NCBI RefSeq assembly: GCF_001722335.1
Contig: NZ_MIHA01000004.1
Location: 62,001 to 126,000, forward strand
Direction of reading: 5' to 3'
DNA length: 64,000 bases
Source: Mycolicibacterium flavescens
Lineage (GTDB): Bacteria > Actinomycetota > Actinomycetes > Mycobacteriales > Mycobacteriaceae
A model generated the notes under the pieces. That model was given only the letters and a program-made list of their open reading frames with translations. It did no database searches and was not told the DNA's origin. Made by a program: the position numbers and the translations under genes. Of the stretch, positions 18,069-26,127 are shown in pieces (position 1 is the first letter of the stretch; the number at the start of each line of letters is the position of its first letter).

Positions 18069-18470
18069 TCATTGCGATACCAAACCATTGGTCGGCCCTA
18101 GACGCTCGCGCAATGCGTACACCACGGCGGCGACGCCCGCGCTGCCCCCGACGACGCCGGTGATCAGGCCGCCAATTGCGATCAGAGTGTTTCCGTCCAC
18201 GACCGTGAGCTTATGGATCGGCGCCGACGGATGAGAGCCCCGTCGCCACATCATCGCGGCCTCCAGGACTACCTGCTGGTAACTCACCTCACCAGCCGCC
18301 AACCGCAGCCCGGCGCCATTGAGCAGGCTAGGGACACTACGTCCGAACTCGGCAAATACCTGACGGCTGTATCGCCATAGGGATGCCGCTGCCAGCGGAC
18401 ACGACACTGGGCCACGCTGAACCGTCGGCGGGAAGCCTGTCTGCAATGATCGTACGAACAGATCGTGCAA
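18069..18470 (-). CDS. possible small protein with a C-terminal membrane segment
   Basis: An open frame of 133 codons from a TTG at 18470, divergent from the ATPase gene with only 9 bp between the starts. The C-terminus has one Gly-rich hydrophobic segment (TLIAIGGLITGVVGGSAGVAAVVYA) followed by basic residues, which could be a membrane helix. The N-terminal half has helical stretches. No ribosome site supports the start and no family is recognised, so it could be non-coding; an internal start would still keep the hydrophobic end. Confidence 0.35.
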   Translation of the reverse strand: MHDLFVRSLQTGFPPTVQRGPVSCPLAAASLWRYSRQVFAEFGRSVPSLLNGAGLRLAAGEVSYQQVVLEAAMMWRRGSHPSAPIHKLTVVDGNTLIAIGGLITGVVGGSAGVAAVVYALRERLGPTNGLVSQ

Positions 18471-18479
18471 GGAGGGGGC

Positions 18480-19442
18480 ATGGCGAGATCTGACCTGGTA
18501 ATCGATCTAGTCGAGGCCCAACAACGTGGCGACGTCGCTCGCTTCCGCATGCTGGTGGAAGCGATCATCGCCGAGGAGCGCAACAACCAGCACCACCTTG
18601 TCGCTGATCGACTCTCTGAATTGATCACCACTGCCGGCGCTCGCAGCCTGCTCGCCCGCGATGACACCGCCCGCCAGGTCGCCGATCTCGTCACCGAAAT
18701 CGTGCCTAAACGGAGACTGTCAGAGGTGCAGATGGCTCCGGCCGTCACAGCGGCGGTCACCGAGATCATCGAGGAGCATCACCGTAGCGAACTCCTACGT
18801 AGCCACGGCCTAGAGCCCCGCAACCGCATCCTCCTGGAAGGGCCGCCCGGTAACGGCAAAACCTCGCTCGCCGAAGCCATGGCCGCGGAGCTCATGGTGC
18901 CCTTTTACGCAGTGCGCTACGAAGGGGTGGTCTCCAGCTTCCTCGGGGAAACGACAAGTCGAATCGATCATGTGTTCGAGTTCGCCCGGACGCGGCGTTG
19001 TGTGCTTTTCTTCGACGAGTTCGACACCATCGCCAAAGAGCGCGCCGATGCGCACGAAACCGGCGAGATCAAACGCGTCGTTTCAACGCTGCTTCTACAG
19101 ATCGACCGATTGCCCTCGCATGTCGTCGCCGTATGCGCGACCAACCACGGCGAACTGCTCGACCGCGCGGCATGGCGCCGATTCCAGGTCCGATTAATCC
19201 TGTCGCCGCCGTCTCGGGCGCAAGCCACAGTTTTCCTGGAACAGCTGCGCGTGCGACTCGGCGGAAACCTCGGTATGGCGCCGCGCACTCTCGCCGACAA
19301 GCTTGCCGGCTCAAGCTACGCCGACATCGAAGAATTCGCACTCGACGTCATGCGCCGCTATGTCCTGTCGCTGCCCGACGGCCGTGTCGAAGACGTTGTG
19401 AAGGAACGGCTTAAGCAGCGCACCGCCACGAGGGAGACGTGA
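18480..19442 (+). CDS. ietA: AAA ATPase, IetA-like
   Basis: 320 residues from the ATG at 18480 after AAGGAGG. Residues 1-100 are helical. The AAA core has Walker A LLEGPPGNGKTSLAEAM, Walker B CVLFFDEFDTIAKER, sensor-1-type AVCATNHGELLD and an arginine region AAWRRFQVRL. It overlaps the following subtilase gene by 4 nt. Adjacent AAA ATPase and subtilisin-like protease genes of this size define the IetAS pair, first reported for plasmid stability/incompatibility on an Agrobacterium plasmid and later scored as an anti-phage system. In that model the ATPase restrains or directs the protease. The symbol rests on gene-pair architecture and not on a search. Confidence 0.82.
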   Translation: MARSDLVIDLVEAQQRGDVARFRMLVEAIIAEERNNQHHLVADRLSELITTAGARSLLARDDTARQVADLVTEIVPKRRLSEVQMAPAVTAAVTEIIEEHHRSELLRSHGLEPRNRILLEGPPGNGKTSLAEAMAAELMVPFYAVRYEGVVSSFLGETTSRIDHVFEFARTRRCVLFFDEFDTIAKERADAHETGEIKRVVSTLLLQIDRLPSHVVAVCATNHGELLDRAAWRRFQVRLILSPPSRAQATVFLEQLRVRLGGNLGMAPRTLADKLAGSSYADIEEFALDVMRRYVLSLPDGRVEDVVKERLKQRTATRET

Positions 19443-22015
19443 CCGCTCCACGCCAACCGCTGTCTTTCGGAGCCCCTCTAGCGGGGCCCATCCCCACCGG
19501 CGCGCCTCGCTTCCCTGGGACTCGGATCGCCGGACCGGGACCCGGCCGACAACAGCAGCGCTTGGAACCGCAATTTGCCGCCCTGCAGGAAGCTTTGCAG
19601 GCCGGCCGTGTCGACGTGGACGGGAACACCACCGAAGCCGACCCCGAACTGGTAGTTGTCTTCGACCTCGCCGCGCCGGTAGCCGAGTTCGCCCGTGCCG
19701 CCGCCCGCGTACCAGGTCTCGAATTCCTCCTCGAAGTTGACGGGGAGGAGTTCGCCGCCGACGACGACTTCCACCCCGTACGCGATGGCGAACCGACCGA
19801 CGATGCCGTGACCGACAGCCTCTATGTCGTGATGTCCAACAACCAAGCCGTCGTCGACCTCCTCGCCCTCTTCGCGCAGTGGCAGGAAAACCGCCAAGCA
19901 GCAATGCCTTTCGGGTTAGCACCGCTGCGTGACGTCTTTGAACTGTTACGAGAAGTTAGGCGCTGGGGACCCCAAGATCGTGTCCGCGAGACTGGTCTGC
20001 TGGAGCGTTGGCGGGAAGACGTCGCCGTTGTGGGTCAGTCAACCACCATGGCCCGCGTCGAGATCGAACTCTGGTTTCGCCGCGATGCCGCACGTCGGGC
20101 GGTCGCCGAGACGGCGGTGCGAACACTCATCAACGACGCTGGCGGCCAAGTCATCACCCAAGCGGCCATCACCGGTATCGGCTACCACGCGATTCTCGCC
20201 GACCTCCCCTACAGCCAGGTAGAGGCAGTACTCGATCGCGGGCCCGACGCGATCGCTTTGCTGACCACCGACACGATCATGTACGTTTCTCCGGCACGAC
20301 CGATGACCATCCCGGCGGTGGCGGCGTCCGATGAACCCCTTGACTCCGCAGCGCTGTCGGCGAAACCCACCGATCAGCGTCCACGGATTGCCCTGCTCGA
20401 AGGACTGCCAATGGCCGGCCACATCGCCCTTGCCGAACGACTGGTCATTGACGATCCCGATGAAATCGCTGCGTCGTACACGGCGTCACAAATGCAACAC
20501 GGTACCGCCATGGCATCGCTGATCTGTCATGGCGACCTGAATGCCCCCGGCGAATCGACACCACGCCGGTTGTACGTGCGACCGATCATGCAGCCACACC
20601 CGTTCAATGGCCAAGAGGAAACGGTCCTGCGAGATCGCCTACTGGTCGACCTTATCCACGAAGCGTTTCGCCGCATATTCGAACGACACGGGCAGCACGA
20701 TCCCGTGGCGCCCAGCGTGAGGATTATCAACTTATCCATCGGCGACCCCATCCAAATGTTCGTCCGACGCATCAGCCCGCTGGCCAAACTGCTGGACTGG
20801 CTTGCCCACACCTACAACGTTCTCATCCTGGTCAGCGCAGGCAACCATGCCATCGACGCCGGCATCCCCGCAGCAGCCCTCCTCGACGCAGACGAACTAC
20901 GACGCGCGGTCGGCACCGCCATGTACGAGCAGGCGCGCCGACGGAGGCTCCTCTCCCCCGCCGAAGCGGTGAACGCGATCTCTGTCGGAGCTCTTCACAT
21001 CGATGCCGCAAGCACCCCGACCAGCGACACAGTGCTAGACACGACCGACATGGGGATGCCCGCGCTCTACAGTCCCGTGGGTTTCGGTCATCGCAATTCG
21101 GTCAAGCCCGAGATACTGCTGCCCGGCGGCCGCAGTCTGCACCAGCGTCCGCCCGTTGCCGAAGGAACGACAACCCTGTATCCGGCAGAGACGACGATCA
21201 CCGGTCCCGGGATGCGCGTCGCCGCGCCCGGACGCGGTGGCGCACTCAACGGGACCACGTACCTGCACGGGACAAGCAACGCCACCGCCATGGCGACGCG
21301 CACCGCCGACCACATCTTCGACGTCCTCGAAGCCCTCCAGGCCGTCGATGGCGAACCGCCCTTCGCATCCGCCGAATACCACCCAGTCCTCACCAAGGCG
21401 CTACTTGTACACGCCGCGACGTGGGGGCCAATGCGCGACGGGCTGACCCGCGCGATCGTCGGCGGCGAGGATCTGACCCGCCGTGACATCTCCCAGCTCC
21501 TCGGCTACGGCGCCGTTGACCTCGAACGGGTCATCTCGGCCACGACCACCAGAGTTCTTCTCCTGGGCGCCGGCTCGATAACAGCCGACCAGCGCCACAC
21601 GTTCGAACTGCCCCTACCGGGCAGCCTGGCCGCCACGACCGACTGGCGACGGCTGACGGTAACCTTGGCGTGGCTCTCCCCGGTGAACACTGCGACGCGC
21701 CGGCATCGCATGGCGCGCTTGTCGTTTGAACCTCCGCGCCAGCCACTGGGGGTCGATCGCCTCGAAGCTGAGGCACGTGTGTCCCGTAACGGCACGGTGC
21801 AACACGAGATCCTCGAAGGACGACGGGCCGTCGCGTTCGCAGTGGGCGATGCGCTTGAGATCAACGTTGACTGTCGCGTCGACGTGGGGCGCTTGGCGGC
21901 ACCTGTCCGCTACGGGCTGGCGGCGACGCTTGAGGTTTCCCCGACCATCAGAGTCGACATCCACCAAGAAGTACGACAGCAGTTGCAGACCCGGCTGCGC
22001 ACCAGGACCCGCTGA
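19439..22015 (+). CDS. ietS: subtilisin-like serine protease (S8), IetS-like
   Basis: 858 residues from a GTG at 19439. Residues 1-310 are a non-catalytic N-terminal region. The S8 domain follows: the usual catalytic Asp position reads RIALLEGLPMAGH with Glu321; His is in MQHGTAMASL (His354); the oxyanion Asn is in LVSAGNH (Asn469); the nucleophile is in LHGTSNATAMATR (Ser613). Residues about 690-858 are a beta-rich C-terminal domain. There is no signal peptide, so it acts in the cytoplasm, as expected for IetS. The Asp-to-Glu change is the only odd residue. A 4-nt overlap with ietA couples translation. Confidence 0.85.
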   Translation: MTAPRQPLSFGAPLAGPIPTGAPRFPGTRIAGPGPGRQQQRLEPQFAALQEALQAGRVDVDGNTTEADPELVVVFDLAAPVAEFARAAARVPGLEFLLEVDGEEFAADDDFHPVRDGEPTDDAVTDSLYVVMSNNQAVVDLLALFAQWQENRQAAMPFGLAPLRDVFELLREVRRWGPQDRVRETGLLERWREDVAVVGQSTTMARVEIELWFRRDAARRAVAETAVRTLINDAGGQVITQAAITGIGYHAILADLPYSQVEAVLDRGPDAIALLTTDTIMYVSPARPMTIPAVAASDEPLDSAALSAKPTDQRPRIALLEGLPMAGHIALAERLVIDDPDEIAASYTASQMQHGTAMASLICHGDLNAPGESTPRRLYVRPIMQPHPFNGQEETVLRDRLLVDLIHEAFRRIFERHGQHDPVAPSVRIINLSIGDPIQMFVRRISPLAKLLDWLAHTYNVLILVSAGNHAIDAGIPAAALLDADELRRAVGTAMYEQARRRRLLSPAEAVNAISVGALHIDAASTPTSDTVLDTTDMGMPALYSPVGFGHRNSVKPEILLPGGRSLHQRPPVAEGTTTLYPAETTITGPGMRVAAPGRGGALNGTTYLHGTSNATAMATRTADHIFDVLEALQAVDGEPPFASAEYHPVLTKALLVHAATWGPMRDGLTRAIVGGEDLTRRDISQLLGYGAVDLERVISATTTRVLLLGAGSITADQRHTFELPLPGSLAATTDWRRLTVTLAWLSPVNTATRRHRMARLSFEPPRQPLGVDRLEAEARVSRNGTVQHEILEGRRAVAFAVGDALEINVDCRVDVGRLAAPVRYGLAATLEVSPTIRVDIHQEVRQQLQTRLRTRTR

Positions 22016-22161
22016 CACGCGTATCGCGTACGAAAGTTTGCGGCAGCTTCCCGGACATCAGCAACAGTGAGCGTTTCGCCGCTGTCACGGCTCAGTGCGA
22101 GCGGGCGTTGTCGCACACAGGCAAGCGGCGTTGGTCGAGGTCCTAGGGTGGCGGCGACGCC

Positions 22162-22184
22162 ATCTACGTAGAAGGACAGTAGTT
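22162..22184. promoter_or_regulatory. BlaI-type operator, site F (ATCTAC-N11-GTAGTT)
   Basis: Left arm ATCTAC and right arm GTAGTT are spaced by 11 bp, the geometry shared by five other island sites. It stands 32-80 bp upstream of the possible starts of the His-rich membrane gene. Confidence 0.6.
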
Positions 22185-22215
22185 GATGACGAATGGATCT
22201 CGGTCGGGTTGAGAT

Positions 22216-23079
22216 GTGGTGTCTGGCAGCCGCTGTCGAGGATGGCGCTGCCATCCTGGTTCCGTGGCCCCTAGGACAGCGAGGAAAACAGACAGCCGGT
22301 TGGCGGCCCGGCTTGCCGCGCTGGCCTCGCTGGGCGCTTCTGTTATCCACTTCGCCGTCGTACCCACCCACTGGCAGGAGTGGATGCCGGCAGGGTTATT
22401 CTTCGCGTCGGTCGCGCTCTTCCAATTGATTTGGGCGCGGGCTGTGCTGGTACGAACGACGACCCTTGTGCTTGCTGCCGGCATCATGCTCAACTTTGGA
22501 GCCATCGCTCTTTGGGCCTTGTCCAGGACCTCGGGAGCCCCGTTCGGCCCCCACGCCGGAGAAGCGGAACTGATTCAAGCCGCGGACCTTTGCGCGCTGC
22601 TGCTACAGATTTACGTCGTGATGGGTGCCAGCTGGGTGTGGCACCGAGGCCTGCAAGGTGAGCCGGTGCCGGTGTTCGGCAGCGCATTAGTGCTGATGGG
22701 CGCAGTCGGTGTGGTGGCGCTGGCGTCCACGGTAGGAGTGGCTTCCGGTCTGCGGCACGGTGATCATCATGGGCCAGCGAGCGCAGATGGCGGCCACCAC
22801 GGGACGGCCCCTGGGGATGCACAGGGTGATCACCACGGCACCAGCACCGGGGATGCACCCGCTGATCACCACGGCACCAGCGCCGAGCCGGCAGTGGGCG
22901 GTCAGCACGGGACGGGCGCTGAGCATGCTCATACCCCTGAGAGCAATTCCGAGTCGGCCGTGCCGCCGCCGGTGAGCGAGCCCGCCGACGAGCCGCCGGC
23001 ACCGGCACCGGAAGGAGCCCCGGCTTCACCCGCGGTGCCGCTGCATGACGACCACGGCGATCATGATCACGGCGAGTAA
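22216..23079 (+). CDS. membrane protein with His-rich metal-binding tail
   Basis: Up to 287 residues; a GTG at 22264 (VAPRTARKTDSR) is a likely alternative start. Five hydrophobic segments lie between residues about 30 and 180 (for example FFASVALFQLIWARAVLV and LVLMGAVGVVALASTVGVAS). The C-terminal 95 residues are hydrophilic with repeats of the type DHHGTS/GHHGTA and end HDDHGDHDHGE, which should bind Cu, Zn or Ni. I do not recognise a named family. It lies beside the CPH-type ATPase, convergent with it, and has a BlaI-type site upstream. Metal sensing, storage or transport is inferred from composition. Confidence 0.75.
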   Translation: MVSGSRCRGWRCHPGSVAPRTARKTDSRLAARLAALASLGASVIHFAVVPTHWQEWMPAGLFFASVALFQLIWARAVLVRTTTLVLAAGIMLNFGAIALWALSRTSGAPFGPHAGEAELIQAADLCALLLQIYVVMGASWVWHRGLQGEPVPVFGSALVLMGAVGVVALASTVGVASGLRHGDHHGPASADGGHHGTAPGDAQGDHHGTSTGDAPADHHGTSAEPAVGGQHGTGAEHAHTPESNSESAVPPPVSEPADEPPAPAPEGAPASPAVPLHDDHGDHDHGE

Positions 23080-23207
23080 TCAGCTGGTCTCTTCGTTGGT
23101 GTGGGCTTCGTAGCGTTTCGCAGTTGCCTCGTCGCTGTCGCCGCTCGACCGATCCTCGAAATGCGGTGGCCGGATAGGCCGCGGGCCAACGAGCTCCGCC
23201 GGCCGTG

Positions 23208-25340
23208 TCAGCGATCGAGGACTGCGCGTGTGCTCGCTGCAGGGGTCAGGTCGAGCCGGCGTAATAGTTGCGCGTTGAGCGCCACGACGATCGTCGATAG
23301 AGACATCAGGATTGCTCCGACGGACATCGGCAGCACAAATCCGATCGGTGCGAGCACGCCGGCGGCCAGTGGCACTGCGATGAGGTTGTAGCCCGCCCCC
23401 CACCAAAGGTTCTGCTTCATCTTGCGATAGCTGGCCCGGGACAACTCGATCACCGACAGGACCGAGCGCGGGTCGGAACTGGCCAAGATGACACCGGCAG
23501 AGGCGATGGCGACGTCGGTGCCGGCGCCGATCGCGATGCCGACGTCGGCCTGTGCTAACGCGGGTGCATCGTTGACGCCGTCGCCGACCATGGCGACCTT
23601 CTTGCCCTCCTTTTGCAGCGCAGCAACGTTGGACGCTTTGTCTTCTGGGCGTACGCCGGCGAACACCCGGTCGATGCCGAGTTCGCGACCCACCGCTTGG
23701 GCGACCGCTTCGGCGTCACCGGTGATCATGACCACCTCGACGCCGAGCTTGTGCAAGGCATCGACGGCGTCGCGCGATTCGGGGCGGATCTCGTCAGCCA
23801 GGCGCAGGCCGCCGAGCACAGCGCCATCACGGACGACATGCAAGATGATCGCGCCCTCCTCCCGCCACGCAGTGGCGGTGCTGACTTCTGGTGCGCCGAC
23901 CTCCTCCAGCAGGCGGGGACCGCCCACCCGGATCTCCTGCCCGTCCACCGTGGCCGTCACGCCGACCGCCGGGGAGGACGAAAAGCCGCTGGCGCGTGGC
24001 ACAGTGAGTCCGCGCTCCTCGGCAGCCCTCACGATTGCCCGTGCTAGGGGGTGCTCACTATCGGCCTCGGCGGCGGCCGCGAGCGCGAGCACCGCATCGT
24101 CGTCGAGAGCACCACCGGCCTCGATCGCCGTCACCGTGGGTTCACCTTTGGTCAGGGTGCCGGTCTTGTCGAAGAGCACAGCGTCGACGGTGCGCATGCC
24201 CTCCAACGCGAGGCGATCCTTGATCAGCACGCCGCCGCGCGCGGCGCGTTCGGTGGCGATGGACACGACCAGTGGTATCGCCAATCCCAACGCATGAGGG
24301 CACGCGATGACGAGCACCGTGATCGCTCGGACGACGGAGGCGTCAGGATCGCCCACAATTGACCACGCCACGGCGGTGATGGCCGCGGTACCTAGGGCGA
24401 ACCAGAACAGCCACCCAGCCGCCCGGTCGGCGAGGCGCTGAGCGCGCGAGGACGAGTTCTGCGCTTCGGTCACCAGGCGCTGGATTCCGGCCAGCGCAGT
24501 GTCGTCGCCGGTGGCGGTGATTTCGACCCGCAACCCGGAATCTGTGGCCACCGTTCCGGCGGTTACCGCATCTCCGACGCTCCGGGCCACCGGCCGCGAC
24601 TCACCGGTCACCATCGACTCGTCCATGTCGGCACGGCCGTCGACGATTCTGCCGTCGGCGGGGACGCTGCCGCCAGGTCGGACCACCACCAGATCTCCGA
24701 CCTGAAGGTCGGCGGGCGAGACTGTGATGATGCGGTCGCCGTCGATCTTCTCGGCCTCGTCGGGCAGCAGCGCGGCCAGAGAGTCCAGTGCCGAGGTGGT
24801 TTGTGCGAGGGAGCGCATTTCGACCCAGTGGCCGAGCAGCATGATGACGATCAGTAGCGCCAATTCCCACCAGAACTCCAGTTCGTGGTGGAGCAGGCCC
24901 AGGCTCGCTCCCCAGGAGGCGAAGAATGCCACGGTGATGGCCAACCCGATGAGCAGCATCATTCCCGGTTTGCGGGAGCGGATTTCGCTGACGGCGCCGG
25001 TGAGGAACGGTCGACCGCCCACAACGTACATGACCGTGCCCAGCACCGGCGGAATCCACCGCACGCCGGGGACATCGGGAAGTTCGTAGCCGAGCAACAT
25101 CGCGAACATTGTCGAGAACGCGACGACCGGAACGGCGATGATCAGGTTGATCCAGAACAGTTTTCGAAACTGAGCCACATGATCGGCACCGTGGCCAGCA
25201 TGACCCCCGTGGCCGGCATGGCCGCCGTGGTCAGCATGGTCGTCGTGGTGGGCGTTCGTGTCGTGAACGGCCTGGCCGTCGTGGCCGGCGTGAACGCCGG
25301 TGTGCGATGTCACTATGGCGTGCTCGTCGTGGTTAGTCAT
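23208..25340 (-). CDS. copB: P1B-type heavy-metal ATPase, CPH (CopB) class
   Basis: 710 residues. Residues 1-60 are a His-rich cytoplasmic tail (HADHGGHAGHGGHAGHGADH). Six to eight membrane helices follow, with the actuator loop (VTGESRPV), the ion-site helix with CPHALG in place of CPC, the phosphorylation motif DKTGTLTKGE, HP motif (SEHPLA) and the hinge [15 protein letters not shown] proteins (P1B-3, CopB) export copper, often Cu(II), or silver. The gene lies 87 bp after csoR in the same direction and is probably the last gene of the copper run starting at copZ. Confidence 0.93.
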   Translation of the reverse strand: MTNHDEHAIVTSHTGVHAGHDGQAVHDTNAHHDDHADHGGHAGHGGHAGHGADHVAQFRKLFWINLIIAVPVVAFSTMFAMLLGYELPDVPGVRWIPPVLGTVMYVVGGRPFLTGAVSEIRSRKPGMMLLIGLAITVAFFASWGASLGLLHHELEFWWELALLIVIMLLGHWVEMRSLAQTTSALDSLAALLPDEAEKIDGDRIITVSPADLQVGDLVVVRPGGSVPADGRIVDGRADMDESMVTGESRPVARSVGDAVTAGTVATDSGLRVEITATGDDTALAGIQRLVTEAQNSSSRAQRLADRAAGWLFWFALGTAAITAVAWSIVGDPDASVVRAITVLVIACPHALGLAIPLVVSIATERAARGGVLIKDRLALEGMRTVDAVLFDKTGTLTKGEPTVTAIEAGGALDDDAVLALAAAAEADSEHPLARAIVRAAEERGLTVPRASGFSSSPAVGVTATVDGQEIRVGGPRLLEEVGAPEVSTATAWREEGAIILHVVRDGAVLGGLRLADEIRPESRDAVDALHKLGVEVVMITGDAEAVAQAVGRELGIDRVFAGVRPEDKASNVAALQKEGKKVAMVGDGVNDAPALAQADVGIAIGAGTDVAIASAGVILASSDPRSVLSVIELSRASYRKMKQNLWWGAGYNLIAVPLAAGVLAPIGFVLPMSVGAILMSLSTIVVALNAQLLRRLDLTPAASTRAVLDR

Positions 25341-25427
25341 CGTGTGCTCTCCTGAGAACTCTCAACGTGTCGTTTCGCGCGGCGGTGTAGCAGCAAGGCA
25401 GCCGTGTCGGTGCGCCGCCGTTGCGGG

Positions 25428-25757
25428 TCATGACCGCACGAGCCGGGCGATGGCTTCAGATGCTTCGGTGAGTTTGGCGTCGGCGGCTGGCCCCCCGGTG
25501 GCGGCAGCGTCTCGAACGCAATGCCGGAGGTGGTCATCGAGGAGCCCCAGGGCGACGCTTTGGAGGGCTTTCGTCAAAGCGTCGGCCTGAGTGAGGATGT
25601 CGATGCAGTAACGTTCCTCCTCAATCATCCGGCTGATGCCGCGGGCCTGACCCTCGATGCGTTTTAGGCGTTTGAGGTACTTGTCTTTATCGGTGATGTA
25701 GCCGTGCTGGGTGGAACCCGATGCCGGGCAGTGGTCAGTGTCGTCGGCTGGCGTCAT
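25428..25757 (-). CDS. csoR: CsoR/RicR-family copper-sensing repressor
   Basis: 109 residues from the ATG at 25757 after GAAGGAT; an upstream ATG at 25865 is unlikely because it would overlap the YHS gene. The all-helical DUF156 core reads LKRLKRIEGQARGISRMIEEERYCIDIL. The Cu(I) ligand set is Cys51, His76 and Cys80 (HLRHC). Such repressors release DNA on Cu(I) binding. The TACCC-N5-GGGTA boxes upstream of copZ and two other genes are its expected targets. Whether it is closer to CsoR or to RicR cannot be settled by eye. Confidence 0.93.
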   Translation of the reverse strand: MTPADDTDHCPASGSTQHGYITDKDKYLKRLKRIEGQARGISRMIEEERYCIDILTQADALTKALQSVALGLLDDHLRHCVRDAAATGGPAADAKLTEASEAIARLVRS

Positions 25758-25833
25758 GACGGATCCTTCGAGTGTGTGGACGGAGCGCCGCTGCGCGTGA
25801 TGCGGGCATCGGGGTGCGGAATGACAGTCATAG

Positions 25834-26109
25834 TCACGCCGCGCTGGCGTACTTGTCGGGGTCACGGTCGAATCGCGGTCCGCATCCCTTGCAGCAGAAC
25901 CAATACCGTTGGCCGCGGTAGTCGCGGAACAGGCCCGCGGCTTCAGCGGCAGCCTTATCGACCAGCGTGCCGGGCATGACCGGGCATGTCGCTTCCGCGG
26001 TTGCGGGATCGAGAAGGTTCCGCGCCGAGGTCTTGATGACCGTGCTGTCGAAATCTTGGGCGGAGCCGCCGCAGCAGCAGCTCGATGTCGGGTTGTTGTG
26101 ATCGGTCAT
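25834..26109 (-). CDS. YHS-domain metal-associated small protein
   Basis: 91 residues with an N-terminal SCCCGGSAQD cluster and a YHS/TRASH-like module (TCPVMPGTLVDKAAAEAAG, then YWFCCKGCGPRFDRDPDKYA). The cysteines suggest metal binding. YHS modules are often fused to or encoded beside copper ATPases and chaperones. It lies 18 bp downstream of copA in the copper operon. Confidence 0.88.
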   Translation of the reverse strand: MTDHNNPTSSCCCGGSAQDFDSTVIKTSARNLLDPATAEATCPVMPGTLVDKAAAEAAGLFRDYRGQRYWFCCKGCGPRFDRDPDKYASAA

Positions 26110-26127
26110 GGCTTCTCCTTGAGTGGT

